Positions 32,866 through 43,479 of a stretch of 64,000 bases of DNA are shown one piece after another. The stretch covers positions 2,728,001 to 2,792,000 of the forward strand of contig JACGCM010001166.1 in the NCBI GenBank assembly GCA_014058105.1, read 5' to 3'. A program made the position numbers and the translations under genes. This DNA is from Kingdonia uniflora. Its lineage: Eukaryota > Streptophyta > Magnoliopsida > Ranunculales > Circaeasteraceae. Every line of letters begins with the position of its first letter. The first letter of the stretch is position 1. The notes under the pieces are model-generated. The model was not told where the DNA came from. It was given only the letters and a program-made list of their open reading frames with translations, and did no database searches.

Positions 32866-34634
32866 AGCAGGGGCCTTGAAAATTGGTATAGATGGCACGT
32901 GCTAAGAAAGTTGGTTAGTCATGGGAAGTTGAAAAGTTGACTGTTGAATGTGGGCATTTCTGAGGAAGGAAAATAAGTGTGATAATTAATGTGAGTGGGT
33001 ATTAAGGGGGAATTAAATGAATCTTAATTCAGGTATAAATTGGAGATGTCAAGGGGAGTTTCAGAGTACCTTCAACTTCCACTCCAAGTAATCGAAGCCA
33101 TGGACACTACACCAAATACGAGATACCAGAAGAGAATGGAAGCCAGAGAGCGTCGTATACTGGAAAAGATGCATGAGCTGAAGGAGAAATTCTTTGGGAA
33201 CCATGGGATGGACTGGGATATGTCAAACTTGGTCGAGTTAGAGCCAGAAGAACCAATCTCTGGGATACCATATGCTCATTTGTGAGAGGGTGTTGCAATG
33301 GATAAACCCGTTTGCCAGCAATTGATTCTTCTTCCTGGAGAGCCTGGCAGAAGATCTGGTGGACGCGAAGGACTGGGTTAAGGATGAGGAGGCAGGGCTC
33401 TGTAAGAATTGCCCCGCCTATAAATGGGGGGGTTCTTGGAGAAGTCGTGGCAGTGGTGGCGATTTATTGTTGTAACTTGTGTTATGTTGTTTGTTCTTTT
33501 GTCTCTGTGCCCTTCTTGTTATGTTTTAAATTCTCTCTTTGTATGGTCGAGTATTTGTAATGAAACAGCAGTTGATTGAAGTAAAGTACCATATTTCTAA
33601 CAAATATTGTAGACGAATAGTCTGTAGGCGCAGTTTGGAAAGTCGAACTTCGATCGTAAGTAACGAACGCGATCAAGAATGGTAAGAAACTAGAGTTAAG
33701 TAATATAATTTGAAAAATATTGGTCGAAGGTTTGAGTACATGATTTTTATGGGCGATAGTTTGAAGTAGGATGTAAACGATGGTATGCAAACAAATTTGT
33801 AAATGTTTATTGTTGAAGGCATAGATACTTCGACTGCGAGGCCTGACAGTCGTCACAACTATCATGGAAAAAAGGTACTATTTCTGGGGCAGAATGCTTT
33901 GCAGGTCATCATGATGTTTCCTTAGATTATGGGAAAAGTTGGAAGTGACACGTAGGCTTGAGTTGACAGCTTCGGGCAGGGTGCCAGAAGGTTCGAGAGG
34001 TTATAAAAAATTAATAAATGCGAGCGTGTGATACGCACGTCAGAGTAGTTGAGGGTAGTCTTGTCAATACATGTCTCAGCCAAAAATTGAGGGGGAGTGG
34101 AGGAGTGGTAATGATGGTGAGTGGCAAAACCGAGGCGGTTTATTTTTAGGAGGTGGTATTTAAAGAGGTGAGGGAGACATGAACTGTTCCCAATTACTCA
34201 ATCATATATAAAATAGAGGAGGTAAAGAGGAAAATACATACTCTATTGTTGAGGTAGAGCTTGTTGAAGAGGAGAGCAGAACATTTTTCTATTGCTGAGA
34301 GATCTGACCATTCGAATAGGTATGTCTTCTGACTTCTTGGGAAAAGTATACAATATGTATTTCCCTTCTGCCATTTCATCTTCTGTATCTGTGTGGTGTT
34401 TTTATTGTTGGTAGATGCTGCTAGGGTTTTGTTTGTACTGGCAGGAGGGGCTAACCCATGTAGCTGGAGGTCTGGCCCATTGGGGAATTAGGGATATTGA
34501 GGAGGTGAGTGCGGTTGTAGTCAAATATTTGACTGTGGGTTGGGCGAGTTATGAGAGGGTAGAAAAAAATGAGATCGAAGCGTGATAGTCGAACATATCG
34601 ATGTAATTGTGTACCTCTTCTTCTGTAGGGTATA
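32866..34634 (+). other. Region between LTR and antisense gene of element B
   Basis: A plus frame at 33040-33285 (81 codons, RYQKRMEARERRILEKMHEL helix, ELEPEEP) is intact but unrecognised and could be a first exon of the antisense gene. A strong TATA box, cgcctataaatgggg (33419-33425), and a weaker tatttaaag (about 34149) are candidate promoters for the antisense gene, whose main ATG is at 34635. Confidence 0.4.
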
Positions 34635-36860
34635 ATGCGAACCCATCACACTTCGAGGATAAGGGTGATAGATAAGAATGACAAAGTGAATGAGCCCAGT
34701 ATATCTGGTCGATGTCGAGGGAATGAGAGCAACGAGGTAGAAGAGTTGGTCATTGTGACAGATGTACCATTAGCGGTAGTAGTACCAGAAGTTGGGACCC
34801 CGAGGAGGAGCCATCGTAGGTCTCAAGTACTCAGGGAGAGTGATGATGAGGAGATGGAAAAGGGTGAGGATAGGGGGAGGAAAGGTAATATCGAGCCATC
34901 AGGCGATGAGAGAGAGGAAGGAGAAGGTGAAGGGGAGCGAAGTAGGGATAGTGAGGGTTTAGACGGTTCGAGGACAGCGACGGAATCAGTTTCGGCTCAT
35001 GAAAGGGCAAGGCTAGACCGATTCATGGCAAAGCATGAGTTGTCAAGGGTGGGTGTTGAGTTGATGCCAGTAGGGGCCGAATTCACATTCAAGGATATTC
35101 CTCAGGAGGGCTTCATGGCTTTCAAGGGCCAGATTCGACTAGGGATGCAACTGTCCCTTTGAATGCTGGTGAAAGAGGTGTTGAACTACTGAGATATGGA
35201 TCCTTGCTAGATGAATGGTAACTTCTACGAGATGATGAGGGTGGTCGAGGGGATAAATGTAGAGTTGAAGCGTGTAAAGAGGGGGTTGATCGAGTGGTTC
35301 GATATTGTATCGTTCTACTTGAGGAAAGCCAATAAGAAGGCGGATACTTACCATATCCAATATCATGCAGATAAACTATGGCTATTCGATCTGTGTTCGA
35401 CGGGTCGAGGGTAGGATAAGGATTTAGTGGTAGTAAGGGGTAATTATGAGAACGCAGAGGAGGAAGAAGAGTATAAGCTGTGGTACAGGGTGTACAATCC
35501 AAGTAAGTTGATTGTCGAAGGCTTTTGTTTGAGAGGTTCGAATAGGTTATCTAAACTTGTCTTTTGTTGTTTTGTAGAACCCAGTCCCAGGACTTTGACG
35601 AATCCGAAGAGGTATATTGACGAACTGATCAACTTTAATGAGGAGTGGGTAAATTGTGTCTTCAGGAAGTTGGGCATTATGAGGAAGAGGTAGAAGAAGA
35701 TAGATACATTGCTTCAAAACGAACCTGTTATTACTAGACCAGTAAAGGAGAGAAGGGAAGCAGGTACTTTGACAGAGGTCAAAGGGATGGAGAAGGCAAG
35801 GTTGGTTCGCAAGTTGAACTATGTGCCGAGGGGGCAACAAGGAGTGTCAGGGACCGCGTGGATGAGTGGGCCTGAAGCAGCCCCCAAGGTGCCGAGGCAG
35901 GCTAAAAGGGTAAGGGAAAGGCCGTTCCTAAACCTTTATAAGTCCAACAGACGAAGACTACTAAGCATAAGAGGTCACGGGAACTAGGGGCTGATGATGC
36001 AGACGATATAGACGAGGCGCAATGCGAGGCTGAACTAGGGGAGCAAACTTGAGCAACGGTTGCGTCAATGGCAACCCTCTATGGAAATGACCCAGATGAG
36101 GCTGGGAAGCAGATGATAAGGCTCTTCATCAGGTAACTGCTTTATGATACTCTGAAATTCGATAAAATTCACTATGCTTTGAGAAGTATTGATTGTTCGA
36201 GTATTCTAACAGGTGCATGCTCGGGCCCAAGATTTTACCAAAGCCCAAAAGGTAACAACGAAGCAGTTGAAATAGGCGGTTGATAGTCTGGAACTTTCTC
36301 GAGGGACCGCGATGTCGCTGGAGACCGAGTTTAATATGTTAAAGCGAGAGAGGCTAACTATTAGAGCTGAGTGTGTAAGGGAACTCGAAGATGAGGTTGC
36401 AAACAATTCTCACATTCAAAAGACGTTGGAGTCGAAGCTGGATGAAAAGGTAAATAAATTAAAAAAAATAGAGGGTAGCTTTCCAAGCACAATTCGATGA
36501 AGAGTGTGACATGACCACAACTCTAAAGCAGTTCGTAGATTGTTTGGGGTATAATCCCTTGATTTTTGAGCGCTTTCCTACGACCGAAGAGCCTTCCGTC
36601 GAAGATCTTGGTCAGACAAGAGGGATGGGAGTGAATCTTGCTGGGAGGAGGGATTAGAGGTCATGTGGAGGCTCCCGTGATCGAAGGGAATGCTACTGAT
36701 GCTATAGTCGATGGTGTTACAGATGTTTTGGGATAAGACCCTTCTGGAGCTGCTGTTATCAAAGATCCTATGGGAGGAGTGGGTGCGGTCACTCCTGTAT
36801 GAGTAGAATGTTGGTAGCAGGTGTGTTTCCAGTGTCTGATTACTGTAATAAACTCTTTCA
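34635..36860 (+). pseudogene. Antisense gene of element B (head domain plus coiled coil)
   Basis: Runs opposite to pol. Exon 1 (34635-35502) has a basic/acidic N-terminus, then IRLGMQLSL and KEVLNY ... MNGNFYEMM, the same gypsy-type-transposon-like domain as in elements A and C, then FDIVSFYLRKAN and YKLWYRVYNPS. A 75-bp phase-1 intron (35503-35577, gtaagttg..ttttgtag) keeps the frame into PRTLTNPKRYIDELINFNEEW. A basic stretch (QTKTTKHKRSRELG) and, after a further acceptor (about 36212), a coiled coil (SLETEFNMLKRERLTIRAEC, ELEDEVANN) follow. Stops at 35160, 35190, 35208, 35412, 35691; frameshift near 35940. Confidence 0.65.
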
Positions 36861-37084
36861 TCTTGTTCGGTTGTAATGTTTACATTTGATTGAGCTGCTT
36901 GCTTGTAGTTTATTAGAATTGCTTGTGTGTACTGAATTTGCGTTGCTAGTATATATTGTGCTGGAACTTCTTGGATATATTTGAATTGCTGATATTCATG
37001 TATGCTTGTAACTGTATGTATCTTGAGAAGTATAGAATGCTTGACTCTGGGTCTATTTGATCAAGTTGAGAAGTGTACTGAACC

Positions 37085-37950
37085 TCGAAGGTCACCCCGG
37101 GTCTATCCGCGGGATTGATCCTGAGCGAAGTGTTATGTGGTCACCCCCAATGCATTCCCGATGATCCGGTCTGTCTACCATTCATGTCCCCTAAGTTTGA
37201 TAGAATTGGAAACTTGAAAAACTTCGAGGTCTCCCTCAAGTAGCTGTCGGGTTGAAGGGTTGACGTGATACTTAGGTTAGACCCAAAAATTCATTGGACT
37301 TCGAAGTTTGCCCCTGGGTCTGTCCGCGAGATTGAACCTAAACGAAGCATTACGTGGTCGCCCCCAATGCATTCCCGAGGGTCCGGTCTGTCAACCATTC
37401 ATGCCCCTCGAGTTTGTTCGAATTAGAAACTTGAAAAACTTTGAGGTCGCCCTGAAGTATCAGTCAAGTCAAAGGTTGATGTGATACTTTGGTTAGACCC
37501 ATAAATTTACTGGACTTTGATGGTCGCCGCCGGTTCTGTCCTTGGGATTGAGCCAAAACAAAGTATTATGTGGTCGCCCCCAATGCATTCTCGAGGGTCC
37601 AGTCTGTCGAAGAGTCATGCCCCTCGAGTTTGCTCGAATTGGAAACTTAAAAAACTTCGAGGTCGCCCCAAAGTTTCTGCCGGGTCAAAGGGTTGACGTG
37701 ATACTTAGGTTAGACCCAAAAATTTACTGGACTTTGAAGGTCACCCTCGGGTCTGTCTGCAGGATTGAACCTAAATGAAATATTATGTAGTCGCCCCTAA
37801 TGCATTCCTGAGGGTCCGGTCTGTCAACCATTCATGCCCCTCGAGTTTGCCAGAATTGGAAACTTGAAAAACTTCATGGCTGCTCCCAATTATCAGTCAG
37901 GTCGAAGGGTTGACGTGATGCTTAGGTTAGTAGACCTAGAAATTCACTTG
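37085..37950. repeat. Four tandem copies of a 216-bp repeat
   Basis: Units start near 37085, 37301, 37517 and 37734. Shared words: GTGGTCGCCCCCAATGCATT, GGTCCGGTCTGTC, GAAACTTGAAAAACTT, GTTGACGTGATACTTAGGTT. More G/C-rich than the surroundings. Same position (between antisense gene and integrase) as the 114-bp array in element A, but unrelated in sequence. Confidence 0.9.
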
Positions 37951-38030
37951 AAGATATGACATGAAACTCAAAGGCTAAAAATTATGTTTATTGATTATAA
38001 TATATTTATATCAGTTGAACAAGGTGGTGG

Positions 38031-39010
38031 TCACGGCCTGTTGTATGAGACTAACTGCATTGTATTCCATAGATTAGGGAGAGGCTCCTCCGCCTCTATC
38101 ATCAGATAATAGGATCTCATGTCGGTTCTTTCATACACAACATAAGGTCTATCCCAGGACTCGGCTAGCTTGCTAGCATTTCGAGGCTTTGAAGAGAGTG
38201 TGACTCTCTGAAGTACCAAATCTCCAATATTGAAACTGCGTGGTCGAACTCTCTTATTCTATGACTTCTCGAGGGAGATATAATAACGACTGAGGTTTGC
38301 AATAGCTTGGTCTCTGGTTCCGTCGATCCATAACATATTGCATCCAAGTTTGAACTCATTATCTTCATCAGGGAGGTCAGGAATGCATGTTAGTACTTCG
38401 AACTGGGTAGGCAGCACAGCTTCGGTACCATAAACCAGGAAGAAGGGAGTGCAGCCCGTTACCTTTCTTGGTGTGGTACGATAAGCCCATTGTTCATGTT
38501 GTAATTCTTGAACCCATCAGCCTTTCTTCTTATCGACGCGCTTCTCGAGACCATCGACTATTGTTTTGCTGATTGCTTCGACTTGGCCATTCCCCTGAGG
38601 GTAATAAGGTGTAGAAGGGGAGAGGATAATATTGTACATCTTAAATAAATTATGGACTTTGCTCCCAATGAATTGTTGACCGTTATCGCATCAAATCATG
38701 TTAGGGCAGCCAAAATGTGTGATGATATTTTCCCATATGAACTTGATGACTTCTTCTTCTCTGGTTTAACAAAGAGGCATGGCTTTGACCCATTTAGTAA
38801 AGTAATCGGTGGCCACTAGGAGGTGCTCTCATTTACCCAAAGCTTTGGGAAAGGGGCCCACTAGATCAATCGCCCATCGCTTAAAGGGCTAAGCGACCTG
38901 GCTGCAATGGAGGTCTTGTGAAGGGCTTTGGATGTCATGAGCATGACTTTGGCATTTGTCGCAGTGTTTTGCATATTCTTCAACTTGTTTCTTCATATTA
39001 GGCCAGAATA
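38031..39010 (-). pseudogene. Integrase of element B
   Basis: Zinc region ends YAKHCDKCQSHAHDI; core: WAIDLVGPFPKALGK (first Asp), LLVATDYFTKWVKAMPLC, CDNGQQFIG (second Asp), YYPQGNGQVEAISKT (Glu). All three catalytic residues are present. C-terminal region: GDLVLQRVTLSSKP and RTDMRSYYLM. Several in-frame stops (for example near 38880, 38690 and 38515) break it. Confidence 0.85.
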
Positions 39011-39119
39011 AACCTCGTATTACAGCTCAAAGGGTCATAGATTAACCACCAGTATGAGCACCGGAGGTTCCTTGGTGGATTTTGGTGTGTATGGTATTAG
39101 CTTCATTTTGGGAGATGCA

Positions 39120-39860
39120 TCAAAGGTGTATGCCATTCGGAGATTTGCAGTGTAATCTACCTTTGAGAATGGTGTACCTGTGGCAATTTTTGAGTAACGA
39201 GCATTTGGCTTTGGGATCTTCTAGGAGAGTAGAACTGTTAAAATATGTGAGAAATGGTATGCGCCAGTCATTTGGATTGAGACTTTCGCCCCTAGTATTG
39301 ATGGCATTGACTTCCATCTGGTCGATACTTGGATGTTCAAGTACTTCGATATGGAGTATTCGAGATTCAGACTGACCTAACATCGTTGCTATGTAGGCGA
39401 GGGCATCGGTCCGTCTATTTTTACCTCGAGGGTAATGTGTAATGGAAGACTTTTCAGGAAAGCGATCCATGCGCTGGCGAACAAGAGCAGCATAATCAGC
39501 CATACGACCGTTTGCTTGATTTTCACCATTGTACTGCCGCTGAAAAAGTTGAGAATCAGTAAATACTATAAATTTGGGACCACCAAGTTCAAGGGAAAGA
39601 TAAAAGCCATGTATCAGGGCTTCATACTCGGCCTCATTATTAGAACATTTGAAGTTTAACTTGGCAGCCTTTTCGATTCTGTCATTGGAGGGAGTAATGA
39701 GAACAATGCCAATTCCTGAACCGTTAGGTCCAGCGGATCCATCTGTAAAGATGGTGCTAACCCGTGTTAGGGTTCCAAGGGTCATGCTATTCGGGTTGGT
39801 CTTCAGGTAGATCATCGTCGTGTTCCTCCCAGTCGATGTCCTTGACCGGGAAGTTGGCAA
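39120..39860 (-). pseudogene. Second (archaeal-type) RNase H of element B
   Basis: 246 codons without a stop, the longest intact pol piece in the window. Motifs: IFTDGSAGPNGSGIGIVL, NNEAEYEALIHGFYL, FTDSQL: Asp, Glu and Asp of the RNase H active site all kept. The spacer YPRGKNRRTDALAYIATMLG and the region leading to the integrase zinc finger follow. In the Tat lineage this extra RNase H is a known acquisition. Confidence 0.85.
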
Positions 39861-39894
39861 GGAAATTAGTGACGGCTTGGCCTTTTAGAGATAT

Positions 39895-41250
39895 CTACTT
39901 CTCGAAGGTGATGTCGTATTCACTTACATAAATGGACCATTGTTGTACCCGCCTAAATTTATCTTTCTTACTGAGGATCTCTCGAAGTGGGTAGTTGGCG
40001 ATAACACGTATAGGGTGTGCTTGAAAATATGGTTTGAGCTTTCTAGTAGTGTAGGCGAGGGTGAGGAGCAAATGCTCAAACTTTGTATAGCAAGTCTTAG
40101 TAGGTATCAGAGTTTTGTTGATAAAGTACACGGGTTTTTCGATGTTGGATTCGAGTCGAATAAGGACTGAGCTGAGAGAAGTGTCTCTGAAGGCCAGGTA
40201 TAAATAAAACATTTCACCTTCGATGGGGGTACTGATGATGGGTGGTCGACCAAGGTATGTTTTAAGTTTGAGGAAGGCCTATTCATAATCGGGTGTCCAA
40301 TTGATTTCAGGGTTGTTATTCTTTTTAGCCTTGTGGTCGCCTTGGTCACGTAAAAGAGAAAAAAGCCAAGCACAACGGTTAGAGGATTTTAAAATATAGC
40401 GGTTGAGGGTGGTTATCTTGCCAGTAACTTTTGGACATCTTTTTTGGTTTGAGGGGAAGCCATATCGATGAGGGCTCGGATATGAGTGGGGTCGATCTCG
40501 ATACCTCGTTTGCTGATGAAGTGGCCCAAGAATTTTTTCAAAGAAACACCAAACTGACATTTGTCTAGGTTAAGTTTTATGTTATAAGACCAAAGTATGG
40601 CGAAAACTTCTGTGAGGTCCTGTATATGGGTCTGTTTTTGGAAGCTTTTGCATAGTATACCGTCAATGTAAACTTCGACTAACTTGCCAAGAAAAGGTTT
40701 AAACATGGCGGTAATAAGACGTTGGTAAGTGGCACCCACTTTTTTATGGCCGAAGGGCATGCCGTTAAAATAGTAAAGGCTTTGTTCAGTGATAAAATAA
40801 TTTTGAGTTGATCCTCGGGGAGAAGGGGTACCTGATTGTAACTGAAGCTACGTCCAATATCAATAATCTTTCGTGACCGGCTGTGACATCCAGGAGAACT
40901 GAAATAATTGGGAGGGGAAAACTATCCTTCGGTGTATGCCTGTTGAGGTCAGTGAAGTCGACGCAGATTCGGATCTTACCATTCTTCTTGGGGACAACAA
41001 TGTTTGAAATCTAGTCGGTGTATTTGACTTTTAGAATGAAACCAACTACAAGGAGTTTGTCGACCTCGAGGTTAACAGATTCTCAAAGCCGCGGGGCCAA
41101 GGTATACTTTTTTTGCTTCACGGCGATAGCGTAGGGGATGAGGTCGAGGCGATGACAGGCTAAGTTGAGGTTGACACCAAGCATCTCATGGAAAGTCCTG
41201 GCGAAGACATCTTTATTTTCTCAAAGAAAGTTGGTGAGTTTAAGGCTTTC
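39895..41250 (-). pseudogene. Reverse transcriptase and gypsy RNase H of element B
   Basis: RT from about 41250: VPKKNGKIRICVDFTDLNRH (about 40955-41015), TPKDSFPLP, then MPFGHKKVGATYQ, and VEVYIDGILCKSF, so the active box YVDD is YIDG (second Asp to Gly). RLNLDKCQFGV-like NLDKCQFGVSLKKFLGH follows. RNase H at 39895-40212: RDTSLSSVLIRLE, KPVYFINKTLIPTKT, RVIANYPLREILSKKD. Several frameshifts. A protease between gag and RT was not recognised. Confidence 0.85.
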
Positions 41251-41399
41251 GGCCTCATCTAGAAAAGTACCAGTGAATATGCCTTGACCAGGACCATCGA
41301 GTTCGATATAGATAGTAGGTTCGATAGCTGTGGTAGATGGTATCGAAGGTATGGGGAGAGAGAAAGATATTAATTGCTACCATTGGTGTGGAAGGTTGC

Positions 41400-42636
41400 C
41401 GAGGCTCAGTATGGGTAGTGTTCAAAGCTTTCCCCTAGTGAGTAGATTCACAGAGGCATTCGAGGTCGATGTATCCATTAACCTTTAATAACATCACCTA
41501 GAGAGTTCGAGGTTTGTGGAACACGATGTATTCCTTGACACGACCATTATCTGACAGAGCATCAGAATATGCGAGGGCAACATTCGCGCATTCTAGGTTT
41601 TTGACTTTACATGACTCATCGAGAAATTGCCTGGTAAAAGCTTCAAGCGTTTTGATGCGAGATTTGTAGAAATTGAAGAGGGCATCGACACGGACCTCAT
41701 GGTCTTTGTTAAAGGTGAATTGAGTGATGAAAATGCTAGAAAATTGCTCGAAGCTTCGAATCGAGCCATTTGGGAGGCTGTGATACCATTTGAAGGGGCG
41801 CTATCTGTGAGGCTGGTGGGGAACATTTGACACCAAATATGGCCGGCTGTAGAATACATACTTAAGGAATTTTGAAATTTGAGAACATGGGATTGAGGGT
41901 TGGTATTGTAGTATTTTGCTAATTTTAGGTGTATAGATATTGGAAGGCACTTCGACCTCAAGAAGTTTAGGGAAAATAGGGTTGTTTAGCCGACTCCAAG
42001 AGTTCGGTGTGGGGATTGCACTGATGCGAATAGCTGCGCAGATTTTATGATCGAGTTCCTACTGAGTAAGGTATGTAGGATGAGGGGGGATCTTTAGGGT
42101 TGAGGGGGATGAGGCCCAATGTTTGGCGTATGTTCAGCGCTACGCTCACCGAGACGTTCTCACACCGGGCGACGTTTGGGGTATCGGGTAGTTCAAAGAC
42201 TAGAGTTTGAAGAATCCTATGGGGTGTACACGAAGGTGGATCGATCCGATAAGTGAAATGGTGGGGGAACACTCTTGGTGCCAAGATGGACCGGGGGTAC
42301 TTCAATATGCGGCTGGGGCACAAGCTGGGCGCGGGCGGAAACACGCGACGGGGCAGGTGCTCAAGAGGGCAGAGGGGCGTCTTGAGTTTAAAGTTGTTAC
42401 AACTCGCGAACTGTATTGCGTAGATCATTGGGGGCACGATATTGTATATTTGAATCATCTAAACGGCGCTGCCGTTCAGCATCAAACTCTTGGCAGTGTT
42501 CTTCTCGCTCAAGGCGTAACTGATTGCGGTGTCACTTCTCAGCTTGAGCCAATTGTTGGGTGAAGGGCAAGCAGAGCGGCCACTCCGTCGACGGAGTTAT
42601 CGACAAGGGAAGAAGTAGAACGTAGGGTGGGGGCCA
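41400..42636 (-). pseudogene. Gag of element B
   Basis: Starts at the ATG 42634-42636, 87 bp from the primer site, with MAPTLRSTSSLVDNSVDG, similar to the gag start of element C (MTNMNLRSTTSTQRK). The capsid-like core is at about 41600-41850: SLPNGSIRSFEQFSSIF, then QFTFNKDHEV and a helix to LEAFTRQFLDESCK. Many stops in the N-terminal half. It lacks an obvious CCHC knuckle before RT. Confidence 0.7.
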
Positions 42637-42699
42637 TTGAAGACGATTTTTAGGGGTAGAAAGGGAAAGAAAAAAGAGACAAGGTGAGTTTGGTAGGGT

Positions 42700-42722
42700 G
42701 GGATAACACAGACGGTGCCAAA
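42700..42722 (-). other. Primer-binding site of element B
   Basis: Minus strand after the LTR: TTTGGCACCGTCTGTGTTAT, one or two changes from TGGCGCCGTCTGTGGGA. Confidence 0.65.
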
Positions 42723-43479
42723 TGTAGGGGCCAAGTTTTATATGAGGGGAAACTGGCTTTGCACCAAGAGAGGTTATCTTTGACTAGGGGTTAGTAAGCA
42801 TATAAATAATAATAATATGTAATACTACTAAGATAATATACTTGCGTGGAGGCCTTGAATGGGCTACTCCATGACCTCTAGCGAGGATTTTAAAGAGAAA
42901 TGATATATATCGAGTTAGTCGATGGTTCAAGGAATAAAGAGTTATAGGGTGCTCGAAGGTAATCTTCTAAGGCTTAGCGGGAGAGATTTTCTAACCCCTT
43001 CATAATGCCTCCTTCCTCCTATTTATAGAATACAGAAAGGGTTGAGTCATCATGGGAGGTTAAATTACATGTATATCCTTTGGGGGACAACTGACTTGTA
43101 CCCAGAGTTAGTTCTGACACTATAGCTATTGGTTCTGACGTCGTGGTTGTTGGTTATAATACTGTAGCTGCTGGTTCTGGCACTGCAGTTGTCGAGCAGC
43201 TTGCTTCATTGTTCTGTCTAGTGAGTTGGCCATCAGTCGTATCTGCCTTTGACCATGTCCATGGTTAAAGTACTTCTGGTACTGAAACTGTATTTTAGCG
43301 TTGCTTATCTACCTTTGACTAAGGCGGTTAGCTTTGATGATTCCTTCGAGTATTCGGTTAGTCTCAGAGGGCTTTGTGGACTTAGTTACTGTCCTGTTGG
43401 GCTTAAACTCTCTATGTAGGCTTCGATGTAGTCTTCGAGTATTTGATTGGTACTGGAAGGCTACGAGTAGGCTACTACA
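42723..43479 (-). repeat. 5' LTR of element B
   Basis: 757 bp, TGTAGGGG ... CTACTACA; minus-strand TATA at 43020-43027. The terminal CTACA next to GTAGC creates a sequence that mimics a Harbinger terminus but is not one. Confidence 0.85.

Larger units (their letters stand above)
32115..43479 (-). mobile_element. Complete Tat-lineage Ty3/gypsy element B inserted in the Harbinger II PMD gene
   Basis: 11.4 kb. LTRs 32115-32852 and 42723-43479 start TGTAGGGG and end in GTGCA/CTACA. A primer site lies inside the right LTR and a polypurine tract inside the left LTR, so transcription runs right to left. Flanking pentamers ATAGT (left) and GTAGC (right) differ by two transitions and replace the GTATC-like target in the PMD gene, supporting a target duplication. 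Contents on minus: gag, RT, RNase H, second RNase H, integrase; on plus: a spliced antisense gene; 216-bp repeats between them. Confidence 0.9.

Noticed and set aside
37085..37950. Regular repeats with spacer-like segments suggested a CRISPR-like array.
   Set aside because: Units are 216 bp, head-to-tail and similar along their whole length; plant context; a retroelement 3' array explains it.
39082..39375. Plus-strand frame in element B as a coding exon of the antisense gene.
   Set aside because: It lies opposite the intact second RNase H and shares no motif with the antisense genes of A or C.
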